36,307 nt of DNA, taken from NCBI RefSeq assembly GCF_017165765.1, contig NZ_JAFGZD010000033.1, positions 1 through 36,307 on the forward strand, in the 5' to 3' direction. Source of the stretch: Pseudomonas capsici (GTDB lineage: Bacteria; Pseudomonadota; Gammaproteobacteria; Pseudomonadales; Pseudomonadaceae). The position numbers were made by a program, and so were the translations under genes. The notes below the pieces were generated by a model. It was not told where the DNA came from. It saw only the letters and a program-made list of their open reading frames with translations, and searched no databases. This document shows positions 7,116 through 16,580 of the stretch, piece by piece; the stretch's first letter is position 1, and the number at the start of each line of letters is the position of its first letter.

Positions 7116-10100
7116 TCAGTCCCTGCCAAGCTCAGCGGATAGGTTTCGGCGGCGCATGAGCTGATAGGCCGCTGGAATGACAAACAGCGACAGCAAGGGC
7201 GCCGTGACCATACCGCCAATCATCGGGGCGGCAATGCGGCTCATCACCTCGCTGCCGGTACCGCTTCCCAGAAGTATAGGTAACAAACCAGCGATAATCA
7301 CCGCCACGGTCATGGCCTTGGGTCGAACGCGCTGCACAGCGCCTTCACGAATCGCGGCCATTAACTCGCGTTCTGTGTCGTCACCGAGGTCTTGACGCTC
7401 GGCCCAGGCATTTTTCAGGTAGAGCAGCATGATCACGCCAAATTCGGCAGAAACGCCGGCCAAGGCGATAAAGCCGACCCCGGTGGCAACCGACAGGTTG
7501 AATCCCAAAAGATAAAGAAACCATGCACCGCCCGTGAGGGCAAATGGCAGCGTGGCCATAATCAGCAGGGCCTCGTCAAAGCGGGCAAATGTCAGGTAAA
7601 GCAGCACGAAGATGATCAGCAGCGTGGCAGGGACCACCAGTTTTAGTCGTGCGTTGGCCCTCTCAAGAAATTCGAACTGACCTGAGTAGCTCAGGCTCAT
7701 GCCGGGCTGCAACTTGACCTGCTCGCTGACGAGCCGGCGCAAATCGGCGACTACGGAGGCAATGTCCCGGCCGCGCACGTCGATGTACACCCAGCCTGAA
7801 GGCCGTGCGTTTTCACTTTTGAGCATCGGCGGCCCGTCGTTGACCTTGATCTTCGCCACTGTGCCAAGGGTGATCTGGCTGCCTAGCGGGGTGTAAATTG
7901 GCAACTGCTCCAAAGCGCCAAGCGAATCCCGCCACTCCCGAGGGTAACGGACGTTGATAGGGAAGCGTGCAAGCCCTTCAATGGTCTCGCCGACATTTTC
8001 ACCGCCGATAGCGCCGGCCACGATTGACTGCACATCGGCGATATTCAGTCCGTATCGGGCGGCGGCTTCTCGGTCGATATCCACGTCGATGTAACGTCCA
8101 CCGGTTAATCGCTCGGCCAGAGCCGAACTGACACCGGGTACGCCCTTGGCCACTCGCTCGACCGCTTGAGTCGCGGAATCAATCTCCGTCAGATTGGTGC
8201 CGGCAATCTTTACACCAATCGGACTTTTGATCCCCGTAGCCAGCATGTCGATTCGGTTGCGAATCGGTGGTATCCAGATATTGGTCAGCCCAGGAACCCG
8301 CACCACTCGGTCCAGCTCCTCCACCAGTTTTTCCTGAGTCATGCCTGGGCGCCATTGCTCCTGTGACTTGAACTGGATAGTGGTTTCGAACATCTCCAGC
8401 GGCGCCGGGTCGGTGGCAGTTTCGGCACGTCCCGCTTTACCGAAGACATGTTCGACCTCCGGCACGGTTTTGATCAGGCGGTCGGTCTGTTGCAGCAGTT
8501 GCGCCGCTTTATGTGCGGACAATCCAGGCAGGGCCGAAGGCATATAGAGCAGGTCGCCCTCATTCAAAGGCGGAAGAAACTCGCCACCCAAGCGCGACAT
8601 TGGCCATAGCGCACTAAAAAACACCAACGCCGCCACCAGCAGCGTGATCTTCGGTCGCCGCAACACTGCATCCAGACCCGGCTGGTAGATCCGGATGAGC
8701 CAGCGGTTCAGCGGGTTGTTTTTTTCACTAGGAATCCGTCCCCGAATCCAATAGCCCATCAACACCGGCACCAAGGTCACTGACAATCCTGCTGCTGCGG
8801 CCATGGCGTAGGTTTTGGTAAAAGCCAGCGGGCCGAACAACCGCCCCTCTTGCGCTTGCAGGGTGAACACCGGAATGAACGAAAGGGTGATGATCAACAA
8901 ACAGAAGAATAGAGCTGGTCCAACTTCAGCCGCTGCTTCGGTCATTACATGCCAATGACGCTCACCCTTCAGTTCCTCACCAGGATTGGCGACGTGCCAG
9001 GCCTCAATCTTCTTGTGTGCGTTTTCGATCATTACCACAGCAGCATCGACCATGGCGCCGATGGCGATGGCTATCCCGCCTAAGGACATGATGTTCGCGT
9101 TAATCCCTTGGTAGCGCATGACAATAAAGGCCATCAGCACACCGACCGGCAGGGAAATGATCGCCACCAGGGACGAGCGCAGGTGCCAAAGAAAGATCCC
9201 GCAAACCAATGCGACAACGATGAACTCTTCGATGAGCTTGTGGCTGAGATTTTCCACAGCACGGTCGATCAGCTTGCTGCGATCGTAGGTGGTGACGATT
9301 TCCACCCCGGCCGGCAGGCTGCTTTTCAGTTCGTCGAGTTTGGTTTTGACCGCCGCAATGGTCTCGCGAGCATTCTTACCGCTGCGCAAAATCACCACGC
9401 CGCCAACCGTCTCGCCTTCGCCGTCGAGTTCGGTGATGCCACGGCGCATCTCCGGCCCCAACTGGATCGTGGCGACATCGCCCAAGTTCACCGGCACACC
9501 GCCCGATCCCAGCTTGAGTGGGATCGCCCGAAAATCATTGAGCGTCTTCAGGTAGCCGGATGCACGCACGATGAACTCGGTCTCTGCCATCTCCAGCACC
9601 GCGCCACCCGTTTCCTGATTGGCCTTGCCGATCGCTTCGGTCACCTCGGCCTGCGTAATACCAAGGCTGGCCAGTTTGAGCGGATCAAGCTGCACCTGGT
9701 ACTGCTTGACCATGCCGCCCACAGTGGCCACTTCCGCCACATTGGGCAGGGTCTTGAGCTCAAACTTTAGGAACCAGTCCTGAAGTGCGCGTAGCTGCGC
9801 CAGATCATGCCCGCCAGTGCGATCCACCAGCACGTACTGGAAGATCCATCCCACGCCTGTCGCATCTGGCCCCAACGCCGGTTTGGCGCTGGCCGGCAAG
9901 CGGCTTTGTACTTGGCTCAAGTACTCCAACACCCGCGAGCGAGCCCAATACAAGTCAGTGCCGTCTTCGAACAGCACATAGACAAAGCTGTCACCGAAGA
10001 ACGAGTAACCACGCACCGTCTTGGCGCCTGGCACTGAGAGCATGGTGGTGGCCAACGGATAGGTGACCTGGTTCTCGACAATCTGGGGTGCTTGTCCAGG

Positions 10101-10259
10101 ATACGGGGTGCGGATGATCACCTGCACATCGGACAAGTCTGGTAGCGCATCAATGGGCGTGCTCTGCACCGACCAAATGCCCCAGGCCGTGATGAACAGC
10201 GTCGCCAGTAGCACCAGGAATCGGTTGGTTACTGACCAACGAATCAGGGCGGCAATCAT
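7116..10259 (-). CDS. cusA: CusA/SilA-type heavy-metal RND efflux pump
   Basis: This is a 1047-aa inner-membrane RND transporter of the HME family, the usual length for CusA. The first TM helix is at about residues 14-32, and there are the two large periplasmic loops and two TM bundles expected of RND pumps. The TM4 proton-relay segment GGIAIAIGAMVDAAVVMIEN is present. The three methionines that form the CusA Cu(I)/Ag(I) site have counterparts in DLLYMPSALPG, PLEMFETTIQF and RIDMLATGIKSP, which supports monovalent copper or silver rather than zinc or cobalt as substrate. It exports metal from the periplasm or cytoplasm through CusB and CusC. It overlaps cusB by four bases (10256-10259) and is the last gene of the unit. 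Confidence 0.96.
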   Translation of the reverse strand: MIAALIRWSVTNRFLVLLATLFITAWGIWSVQSTPIDALPDLSDVQVIIRTPYPGQAPQIVENQVTYPLATTMLSVPGAKTVRGYSFFGDSFVYVLFEDGTDLYWARSRVLEYLSQVQSRLPASAKPALGPDATGVGWIFQYVLVDRTGGHDLAQLRALQDWFLKFELKTLPNVAEVATVGGMVKQYQVQLDPLKLASLGITQAEVTEAIGKANQETGGAVLEMAETEFIVRASGYLKTLNDFRAIPLKLGSGGVPVNLGDVATIQLGPEMRRGITELDGEGETVGGVVILRSGKNARETIAAVKTKLDELKSSLPAGVEIVTTYDRSKLIDRAVENLSHKLIEEFIVVALVCGIFLWHLRSSLVAIISLPVGVLMAFIVMRYQGINANIMSLGGIAIAIGAMVDAAVVMIENAHKKIEAWHVANPGEELKGERHWHVMTEAAAEVGPALFFCLLIITLSFIPVFTLQAQEGRLFGPLAFTKTYAMAAAAGLSVTLVPVLMGYWIRGRIPSEKNNPLNRWLIRIYQPGLDAVLRRPKITLLVAALVFFSALWPMSRLGGEFLPPLNEGDLLYMPSALPGLSAHKAAQLLQQTDRLIKTVPEVEHVFGKAGRAETATDPAPLEMFETTIQFKSQEQWRPGMTQEKLVEELDRVVRVPGLTNIWIPPIRNRIDMLATGIKSPIGVKIAGTNLTEIDSATQAVERVAKGVPGVSSALAERLTGGRYIDVDIDREAAARYGLNIADVQSIVAGAIGGENVGETIEGLARFPINVRYPREWRDSLGALEQLPIYTPLGSQITLGTVAKIKVNDGPPMLKSENARPSGWVYIDVRGRDIASVVADLRRLVSEQVKLQPGMSLSYSGQFEFLERANARLKLVVPATLLIIFVLLYLTFARFDEALLIMATLPFALTGGAWFLYLLGFNLSVATGVGFIALAGVSAEFGVIMLLYLKNAWAERQDLGDDTERELMAAIREGAVQRVRPKAMTVAVIIAGLLPILLGSGTGSEVMSRIAAPMIGGMVTAPLLSLFVIPAAYQLMRRRNLSAELGRD

Positions 10260-11737
10260 GGCTGGCCCCCTGATTTGTCCAGACGCTCAACGCGCAAGCC
10301 GTCGTCGGTCTGATTCACACCTATCCGGACCTTGTCGCCCGTTTTAAGGCCCTGCATCAGAGCGGGATTGGCGAGCGGGAACGTCATCGTCATGCCAGGC
10401 ATGCCCAGCGTCTTAAAAGGGCCGTGAGCGAGAGTGACTTCTTTATCGTTGATCTCAACGATTTTCCCATCCGCTTCATGCAAACCGGCGGCGGCACTGG
10501 TGGGTGAAGGTTCCGCTGATTTGGCAACGATGCCTTTAAGACTGGCCTCTGAGTCGAGCAGGAACTGGCCAGAGCTAACCACTTTTTGGCCCTCTTCCAA
10601 GCCTTTCAATATCGCCGTCTTGCCATCGCTTTCCTGCCCAAGTTGCACCTCCACGGGACGATAGCGACCGGCGTCTTCAGCGAGCATCACCAGAGCACGT
10701 CGACCGGTGCGAATGACCGCCTCGCTCGGCACCCACAGCACACTTTGCTCCGTCGCGCGATTAAGGCTCACGCGTGCGGTCATGCCCGGCCTGAGACGGC
10801 CTTGCGGATTAGGCAATTCGACGCGCACGCGAAGGGTGCGACTATCGGAATTGGTTTCTGGAAGAATCGCGCTTACCACGCCGTTGAGCACGACGCCTGG
10901 GAACGCGGCCAAACGCGCCTCAGCCACTTGGCCCAGCTGGATCGACCCGGATTCAGTCTCCGGGACCGCCAGAGCCAGCCAGACGTTACTCAACCCATTC
11001 ACGCGTGCCAGCGTTTGGCCGGCAGCCACTGTCATACCTTCGCGCACATCGAGTTCTTGCAACACCCCACTGATAGGGCTGGTGAGGGTCAGGTTCGGTT
11101 GGACTTTGCCACTGCGCTCTACTTGAGTAATCGATGCCGCCGGCATCCCGGTAAGCCGCAAACGCTGGCGAGCCGCTGCCAGCAAGCCCGCATCGCCGCT
11201 ACGCTTGAGTGCGAGAAACTCCTCCTGAGCCGCAGCCCACTCCGGGACAAGAATATCCGCCAAGGCGGCGTTGGCTTTGATCACATCGCCAGGAGCATGG
11301 GCATACACGCGCTCGACGAAACCCGCCGTACGGGCCTGGATGACGGCGACGTCACGCTCGTTGAAGGTCAATACACCGACAACGTCCAGACTCGAAGCAA
11401 ACACACCTCGATTGACCGTAGCCAGTCGCACACCAAGATTCTGGGTCAGGCTTGGATCAATGCGAACAGTGGCGCTGTCCCCCTTGCTATCCGCGTACTG
11501 AGGGACCATCTCCATGTCCATGAAGGGCGACTTACCCGGCTTATCGAATTTCTGTTGTGGGTACATGGGGTCGTACCAATACAGAACCTTGCGATCGACT
11601 GATGGCTCCGGCTTCGGCTCCGATGCTGCATCCGGTACTGCGCTCACCCTCGGTTGGGCCAACCAGTAACCACCGGCAACGCCCAAGGCAATTGAGATGC
11701 TGACAACAAAAACCCCTTTCCATGTTCGAGAGATCAT
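10256..11737 (-). CDS. cusB: CusB-type membrane fusion protein with C-terminal CusF-like domain
   Basis: This encodes 493 aa, longer than E. coli CusB. It has an N-terminal membrane anchor (about residues 8-27), then the heavy-metal-binding segment YWYDPMYPQQKFDKPGKSPF (about 53-72), the hairpin, lipoyl and barrel domains, and from about residue 420 a CusF-like copper-binding domain. In E. coli CusF is a separate periplasmic chaperone; here it is fused to the adaptor, as I recall for some SilB proteins. The domain shows VTLAHGPF and GMPGMTMTF: the CusF His and the two Met ligands are kept, but the position of the CusF tryptophan is Met. It links CusA to CusC and passes copper to the pump. It overlaps cusC by four bases. 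Confidence 0.95.
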   Translation of the reverse strand: MISRTWKGVFVVSISIALGVAGGYWLAQPRVSAVPDAASEPKPEPSVDRKVLYWYDPMYPQQKFDKPGKSPFMDMEMVPQYADSKGDSATVRIDPSLTQNLGVRLATVNRGVFASSLDVVGVLTFNERDVAVIQARTAGFVERVYAHAPGDVIKANAALADILVPEWAAAQEEFLALKRSGDAGLLAAARQRLRLTGMPAASITQVERSGKVQPNLTLTSPISGVLQELDVREGMTVAAGQTLARVNGLSNVWLALAVPETESGSIQLGQVAEARLAAFPGVVLNGVVSAILPETNSDSRTLRVRVELPNPQGRLRPGMTARVSLNRATEQSVLWVPSEAVIRTGRRALVMLAEDAGRYRPVEVQLGQESDGKTAILKGLEEGQKVVSSGQFLLDSEASLKGIVAKSAEPSPTSAAAGLHEADGKIVEINDKEVTLAHGPFKTLGMPGMTMTFPLANPALMQGLKTGDKVRIGVNQTDDGLRVERLDKSGGQP

Positions 11738-12996
11738 TGAGCGGACTCCCCATAGGCGAAATACAGGCGAGCGCTGGTGAGAGCACGCTGCTCTTCAACA
11801 TCAATCTGCTTGAGACGGGCTTCGATAAGCTCGCGCCGAGCGGCCACGACGGAGTTCAGATCGCCTTTGCCGGCGCGATAGCTGGCCATAGTGAGCTCGA
11901 CCTTTTCTTTAGCCAAAGGGAGCAGGCTGGTCTTGGCTCGATGAACGGCGCGGTTCAGGCGCTCATAGTCCGCTAACTCATCCTCCAATTGCTGGGTGTG
12001 CTCGCGTGAAAGGACTTCACGCTCAGCCTCAAGCTGATTGAGTTCCGCATGCTTGGCTGCGATTTTTGGGTTTTGTCGCGAGTCAGGAAACAGTGGTAGA
12101 TCCCATGAAAACTGCACGCTGACCATGTCGCCGAACTCTCGGCCGCGATGCTGATAGTCGACTTCCCAGCTCCAATCAGACCGCTTTTCCGCTTCGGCCT
12201 CGCGGACCCTGGCCTGCGCTTCGCGGGTCATTGGGGCAAACGCAGCCAATTCTGGGTGATGTTGAACCTTATGAGAGTAACCAGAGGCTTCTACAGGCCA
12301 TTCAGGCAAGCTGCCCACGGGTTTATCGTTTGCGGCTGGTCCAATCCAGCGCTTCAAAGCTGCTCGGGCTTGCGATCGCTGGCGAATCAGATCGTCCTGC
12401 TGCTCTTCCAGTTGTGCCGCCTCCTGTTTGGGCGTGACGGCATCAGCAGGTTGAGCGCGGCCACCGGCAATCTGCGCGCGGACGGTATCGGCCAGCAGGC
12501 GGTTTTCCCTATAGAAGTCCTGGAACAGCGCGTCTTTACGCTCAACGGAATAGCTGCTGATCCAGGCCAGCGCCGTGGCCTGACGAACCTTTAGACGTTC
12601 GACCTGACGCTCAGCGGCAGCGCGCTCAATGGCTGCATCAGCAACCTCAATTCGGGCTTTTCGTTTGGCGCTGTTGGGCATTTCCTGACTGACACCGACC
12701 ATTTGCATGGTCATGAAGTCCTGATCGATGCTCCAGCGATCCGGCCCCCCAATGGGATAGTTCTGTATACCTACCAGCAACTTGGGATCGGGTAGTTCCC
12801 CGGCTGGGATGGCTGCGCTAGTGGCGGCACGAATTTTTGCATCTTGTGCAGTCAGCGACGGCGCATTGGTTTCAGCCAGTTGCAAAGCATCATCGAGTGT
12901 CAACGCAGCAGCGAAACTCGGCGTGGCCAATACGCTTGCCGCCAAGATGGCCACGAGGGGCCGCCCTGTGCAATAGCACTTGGATTTCATGTTCAC
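11734..12996 (-). CDS. cusC: CusC-type outer-membrane efflux channel
   Basis: This is a 420-aa TolC-family outer membrane factor. It starts with a signal peptide (about residues 1-30, ending ATPSFAA), followed by LTLDDALQLAETNAPSL, a typical first helix of the OEP domain, and long coiled-coil helices rich in Glu, Ala and Arg. No lipobox cysteine is visible at the cleavage site. It forms the trimeric exit duct for CusA-CusB. It is the first of three overlapping genes cusC-cusB-cusA. No CopR box lies directly upstream, so it is probably read from the copC promoter through copD and the small upstream gene. Confidence 0.93.
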   Translation of the reverse strand: MNMKSKCYCTGRPLVAILAASVLATPSFAAALTLDDALQLAETNAPSLTAQDAKIRAATSAAIPAGELPDPKLLVGIQNYPIGGPDRWSIDQDFMTMQMVGVSQEMPNSAKRKARIEVADAAIERAAAERQVERLKVRQATALAWISSYSVERKDALFQDFYRENRLLADTVRAQIAGGRAQPADAVTPKQEAAQLEEQQDDLIRQRSQARAALKRWIGPAANDKPVGSLPEWPVEASGYSHKVQHHPELAAFAPMTREAQARVREAEAEKRSDWSWEVDYQHRGREFGDMVSVQFSWDLPLFPDSRQNPKIAAKHAELNQLEAEREVLSREHTQQLEDELADYERLNRAVHRAKTSLLPLAKEKVELTMASYRAGKGDLNSVVAARRELIEARLKQIDVEEQRALTSARLYFAYGESAQ

Positions 12997-13090
12997 GATT
13001 CCTGTGATGATCCACTGCGTGCTTCATGAGAGATGCACGCAGATATCCCATACCGCCTGACGCGGAATGAGGCTCAGTGTGGTACAGGAA

Positions 13091-13432
13091 TCAAATGCGG
13101 GGAGGTCGCCATACCCCTGATGGGGTTTGCACAGGATGGGAATCTATGGAGATGGACGCTGCGAGGGGGCTCGACAGGGTCACCGGAGGCTTGATGATGG
13201 AGACTTGCAGCATGCCGCCGGTCTTGCACTCCTGGCCCGGCTTACAGGGTTTACCGTGCTCGGTTGGGCTTTTCATGTCATGGCAGCAGTCTTGGCCCAT
13301 GCCGTCCATCATCGCCATGCCCATGGTTTGCATGGGGCACGGCTCTGTCGGCGCCTGAACACCCGCCATCCCGCTGAAGGGAAGCGCCAGGCTAATCAGG
13401 AAAATCAGGCAAAGCCGTAGATAGCGTGTCAT
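13091..13432 (-). CDS. Small exported Cys/Met/His-rich protein upstream of cusC
   Basis: This encodes 113 aa from the ATG at 13432; an upstream TTG at 13468 would add 12 residues but leaves a poorer signal peptide. Residues 1-23 form a signal peptide (RLCLIFLISLALPFSGMAG). The mature part has clustered metal ligands: CPMQTMGMAMMDGMGQDCCH, then KPCKPGQECKTGG. It ends with SGVWRPPRI. Placement before an RND operon, an export signal, a Cys-rich middle and a WRPPR-type end recall CzcI-like small proteins of metal efflux loci, but I cannot name it. It probably binds periplasmic copper. It lies 94 bp before cusC and 73 bp after copD on the same strand. Confidence 0.75.
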   Translation of the reverse strand: MTRYLRLCLIFLISLALPFSGMAGVQAPTEPCPMQTMGMAMMDGMGQDCCHDMKSPTEHGKPCKPGQECKTGGMLQVSIIKPPVTLSSPLAASISIDSHPVQTPSGVWRPPRI

Positions 13433-13505
13433 GGGCTGAAGTGTAGCCAGTAGAAATGGTGCTAACAATCACGTTCTAGGCTTCTTGGTTAGCTGCCAGA
13501 AACCT

Positions 13506-14444
13506 CTATTGCGCGCTCATTTCCATTTCAGGACTTAGCGTGCCTAACCATGCGACAAGACAGATGATGAGGATTGCCATCAGGAATTCGAATTTCATGC
13601 TGCGGCGCAAGGCATTGACCGCTACAGAGTATTGACCATTGCGAACCGAGCGCTCCAATAGCGGGCTTAAGTGAAAGCGGTTCAGCGTCGCTAAAACGAT
13701 CATCCCGGCAAAGAGCAGGATCTTCAAAAACAGCAACTGACCATAGGTACTGAGCATGACCTCATCAAGGTTGGGACCGACGATGAAAAGATAATTTACA
13801 ACTCCCGTAACGCTTATGATCGCAACAATCACACCGCCGGCCGACTCAAAGCCAGTCAGCACGCGGGCAAGAATACGTGCTTCCTCCTCACCCTTCAGCG
13901 ATTTCAACCGCAGCAGTAGAGCGAAGGCCGCTAGAGCACCCAACCAGCCACCTGCCGCTAATAAATGGAAAATGTCGCTGAGAAAATGCCAGTAGCGGCG
14001 GCTGCCTTCGTCCATGGCACCATGCCCTGTCCAGGCTAGCGTGGCCAACGCGATTGCTCCACAGGCGGTGACGATCCAGAGGCTGGGTGTCGGATATCGT
14101 TTATTCAACGCGACGCCCAGAATTGCCCCCACCAAGGCGGCTATCCGAACCATCCAGGTCAACCCAACATCGGTGCCCATGATGACCATTTCAAAAATGT
14201 GGTGATGTAGCTCCATAAGCTCCGATACACCGCTCATTGCTTTTGCAAGCAACAACATCGCAGCAAGGGACAGAGCTACACCTGCAATAGAAGTACCGTA
14301 AAGAAGCGACTCAAAGTTCAAGACCGTGCCCGATACCCTTTCCTTTCCCCTGAGACTGTACAAGCCGAATATGGCCAGTCCAAATAACAACATCAGGTCA
14401 AAATAGAGAGCAAAGCGAACCACGATATTTAATGAGTCGCTCAT
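13506..14444 (-). CDS. copD: CopD inner-membrane copper resistance protein
   Basis: This is a 312-aa integral membrane protein with about eight hydrophobic helices. Conserved CopD-type features include ELHHHIFEMVIMG in the first third (a histidine-rich loop) and YWHFLSDIFHLLAAGGWLGAL in the middle. CopD works with periplasmic CopC and is usually proposed to move copper into the cytoplasm. Its length is usual for the family. It starts three bases after the copC stop, so the pair is one translational unit. Confidence 0.93.
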   Translation of the reverse strand: MSDSLNIVVRFALYFDLMLLFGLAIFGLYSLRGKERVSGTVLNFESLLYGTSIAGVALSLAAMLLLAKAMSGVSELMELHHHIFEMVIMGTDVGLTWMVRIAALVGAILGVALNKRYPTPSLWIVTACGAIALATLAWTGHGAMDEGSRRYWHFLSDIFHLLAAGGWLGALAAFALLLRLKSLKGEEEARILARVLTGFESAGGVIVAIISVTGVVNYLFIVGPNLDEVMLSTYGQLLFLKILLFAGMIVLATLNRFHLSPLLERSVRNGQYSVAVNALRRSMKFEFLMAILIICLVAWLGTLSPEMEMSAQ

Positions 14445-14447
14445 GGA

Positions 14448-14831
14448 TCATTTCACTTTGAATGAAAAGTTGCCGGTGATCGGGTGGGTGTCCGAAGACA
14501 CTGCACGCCATTCAACTTTGTAGGTACCGGTGGTCAGCGGTGCAGCCGGCGTAATCACCATCGTTTTCGGATCACCACCAGCAGCGACAGCGGCCTTTAC
14601 ACCCATGGGGGAGTTAGGCATGCCAGGCATGTCGGTCATGATCAGCTTTGCACCGGAAAACTGAGTGGTGAGATTCTCAGAAAAATGCAGTTCGATTTTC
14701 GACGGAGCCGCCGCATCCGAGCCTTCTGCCGGAGTGGAAGAAAGTAGTTTCGGATGTGCCTGGGCCACTGCACTCAGAAGCAAACCAGCAGTGATTGCAA
14801 CGGCCACGGACGTAGTTTTAAGGAATGACAT
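14448..14831 (-). CDS. copC: CopC periplasmic copper-binding protein
   Basis: This encodes 127 aa with a signal peptide cleaved at about AVAQA-H26, which leaves the N-terminal histidine used for Cu(II) binding in CopC. DTHPITG near the C-terminus gives the Asp and His that complete that site. The Met-rich loop MTDMPGMPNSPMG supplies a Cu(I) site, as in the P. syringae two-site type. It has an Ig-like beta fold. It is the first gene of the leftward unit copC-copD-orf-cusCBA. A near-consensus CopR box lies 188 bp upstream (15019-15034). Confidence 0.94.
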   Translation of the reverse strand: MSFLKTTSVAVAITAGLLLSAVAQAHPKLLSSTPAEGSDAAAPSKIELHFSENLTTQFSGAKLIMTDMPGMPNSPMGVKAAVAAGGDPKTMVITPAAPLTTGTYKVEWRAVSSDTHPITGNFSFKVK

Positions 14832-15191
14832 GCAAGACTCCTCACAGCAAGCGCTGTTGATTCGAGGTTTTTTGGGAGGAACTAGTTTTTAATTTCTTTA
14901 AAAACCACTGTTGATTAACTCGGAGCCCCCGTCCTCTTCGCCAGGTTGAACAGGAGAAACTCGCTAGCCCTAACGTTACAGTGCGAGAACACGATGCCAC
15001 ACGATCACAAACTGTTCGATTACATTTCAGTCAGCTTGATCCGATGTTTGGCATCTAGTCGTTGAGCGTAGCAAGGCCTGGAAAAGAGACGGCATACCGC
15101 AGGACCGGGGAGTTAAATCGATCTACAAAATCCGCAGAGGCGTAGCTAAGCGCAGAACGCCAACCCGCCGATGATCACAAATGTTCGTCGC
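14832..15191. other. Non-coding region between copC and copS
   Basis: This 360-bp stretch has no supported gene. It carries the copC promoter region with one CopR-like box on the - strand, and must also hold the 3' end of the copRS message. An AT-rich hairpin-like sequence (GTTTTTAAT...TTTAAAAAC, about 14886-14906) is too weak to call a terminator. Confidence 0.6.
15019..15034 (-). promoter_or_regulatory. Probable CopR box upstream of copC (one mismatch)
   Basis: The - strand reads CTGACT-GAAAT-GTAAT, one base off the CTGACA-N5-GTAAT motif found exactly four times elsewhere in the element. It faces copC and lies 188 bp from its start. It is the only such box near the leftward copper genes, so it probably controls copCD, the small gene and cusCBA together. 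Confidence 0.68.
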
Positions 15192-16580
15192 TCAGCTAAC
15201 CGTTGAATCGACGGCCGGAAACTCAAGATGAAAAGCCGTTTTTCCGTCGCCTGACGTACACCAGATCTTGCCATTGTGCGCCTCGACAATTGATCGGGTA
15301 ATCGACAGACCTAGCCCTGCGTTGCTTGGACTTCCTTCTCGCCGCGCTGGGTCCACGCGATAAAAACGATCAAACAGCTTTTCAAGGTGTTCGGGGGCAA
15401 TGGGCTGACCATGGTTTTCCACGACAACCGTTACCGACGCGTCCTTGTGCTGAATATCGACACTGATTGACGTCCCTTCATAGGTATAGCGCAGCGCATT
15501 TGAGAGCAGATTTGAAATAGCCCGGTCTAGCATAAGGGCATCACCTCGCACGCTCCCCCGTCCTGAAACCTTGAGCTCGATCCCGCGTTCATCCGCCAAG
15601 AGGCGATAGTACTCAAGCAATTTTTCCACGACCGCCACCAGGTCTATTGGCTTGTTCTCGTGGGTAATTAGACCGTTGTCTGACTTCGCCAGAAAAAGCA
15701 TGTCATCAATCATCCGGCTCATGCGCTTCAAGTCATCAAGATTGGAGTACAAATTGTCTTCGTAGTCCTCGATGTTTCTTTTTCTCGAAAGCACCACTTC
15801 AGTGTGGGTCATCAAGTTGCTCACGGGGGTCCGTAGTTCGTGGGCAATGTCTGCCGAAAAGTTGGATAACCGGACAAATGCATCGTCGAGCCTGGATAAC
15901 ATGGCGTTGAACGACAACACCATCTGTTGAAGCTCTTTCGGAACGGGTGCCAGGGGAATACGCTCCTTGAGTGATTTTGCTGACATGGAGGCAGCAACCC
16001 GTGTGACCTGGCGGATAGGCCGCATGCCACTGCTAGCTACCATCCAGCCGAGTGCAGCACTGACCAATGCGCTGATCACCAACCCTATCCAAAACCATCG
16101 TTCGAGCGTCTCGAAAAAGGACATATGCTGCGTAACGTCAAAAATCAACATGACAGTTAATGGCCTTTCTTGTCCCGTCACTACGGATTGCGCAGTCACA
16201 CCACGGAACATCTGCTCTTGCTCCCGCCATTCCCAGACGGTTGTGTTTGTGGTTGTTCGAAACGCCTTCGGAACGTCGACCGGGCCGGGATCCGCAAACA
16301 GCACCTTGCCGTCGCCATCGATGATAAGCGCAGTCAAATCACGGTGTGCGCCCAGCAGCGCTTCTAACTCCGGTTTAGCCTCGCTGAATTGATCGATGTT
16401 GCTCAGCCCGGACAAGATCCGCTGGGTCGAGTGGAGTTTTTCGTACAATGCCTGCTGATCCAGCATCTTGAAATGATGCCGGCTGAGGTTATTGAAACTG
16501 AGTCCGGCGACCGTGAGCACGGCCGTTACCGCGAGCATAAACATCAGACTCATACGAGTCGTCAGGGACATCCGGTTCAT
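15192..16580 (-). CDS. copS: CopS/CusS-type copper sensor histidine kinase
   Basis: This encodes 462 aa from the ATG at 16580, which overlaps the copR stop as TGATG and has GGAG five bases upstream; a GTG three bases earlier is too close to that site. TM1 is at about residues 12-32, followed by a periplasmic sensor domain of about 130 aa, then TM2 (about 162-184), a HAMP linker, the phosphorylated histidine H247 in SADIAHELRTP, and an ATPase domain with NLLSNALRYT and GLGLSI. It senses periplasmic copper and controls CopR. Confidence 0.95.
   Translation of the reverse strand: MNRMSLTTRMSLMFMLAVTAVLTVAGLSFNNLSRHHFKMLDQQALYEKLHSTQRILSGLSNIDQFSEAKPELEALLGAHRDLTALIIDGDGKVLFADPGPVDVPKAFRTTTNTTVWEWREQEQMFRGVTAQSVVTGQERPLTVMLIFDVTQHMSFFETLERWFWIGLVISALVSAALGWMVASSGMRPIRQVTRVAASMSAKSLKERIPLAPVPKELQQMVLSFNAMLSRLDDAFVRLSNFSADIAHELRTPVSNLMTHTEVVLSRKRNIEDYEDNLYSNLDDLKRMSRMIDDMLFLAKSDNGLITHENKPIDLVAVVEKLLEYYRLLADERGIELKVSGRGSVRGDALMLDRAISNLLSNALRYTYEGTSISVDIQHKDASVTVVVENHGQPIAPEHLEKLFDRFYRVDPARREGSPSNAGLGLSITRSIVEAHNGKIWCTSGDGKTAFHLEFPAVDSTVS

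Noticed and set aside
10586..11602. A 338-aa rightward frame antisense to cusB
   Set aside because: Shadow of the high-GC third-position bias of cusB; no start signal and no recognisable domain.
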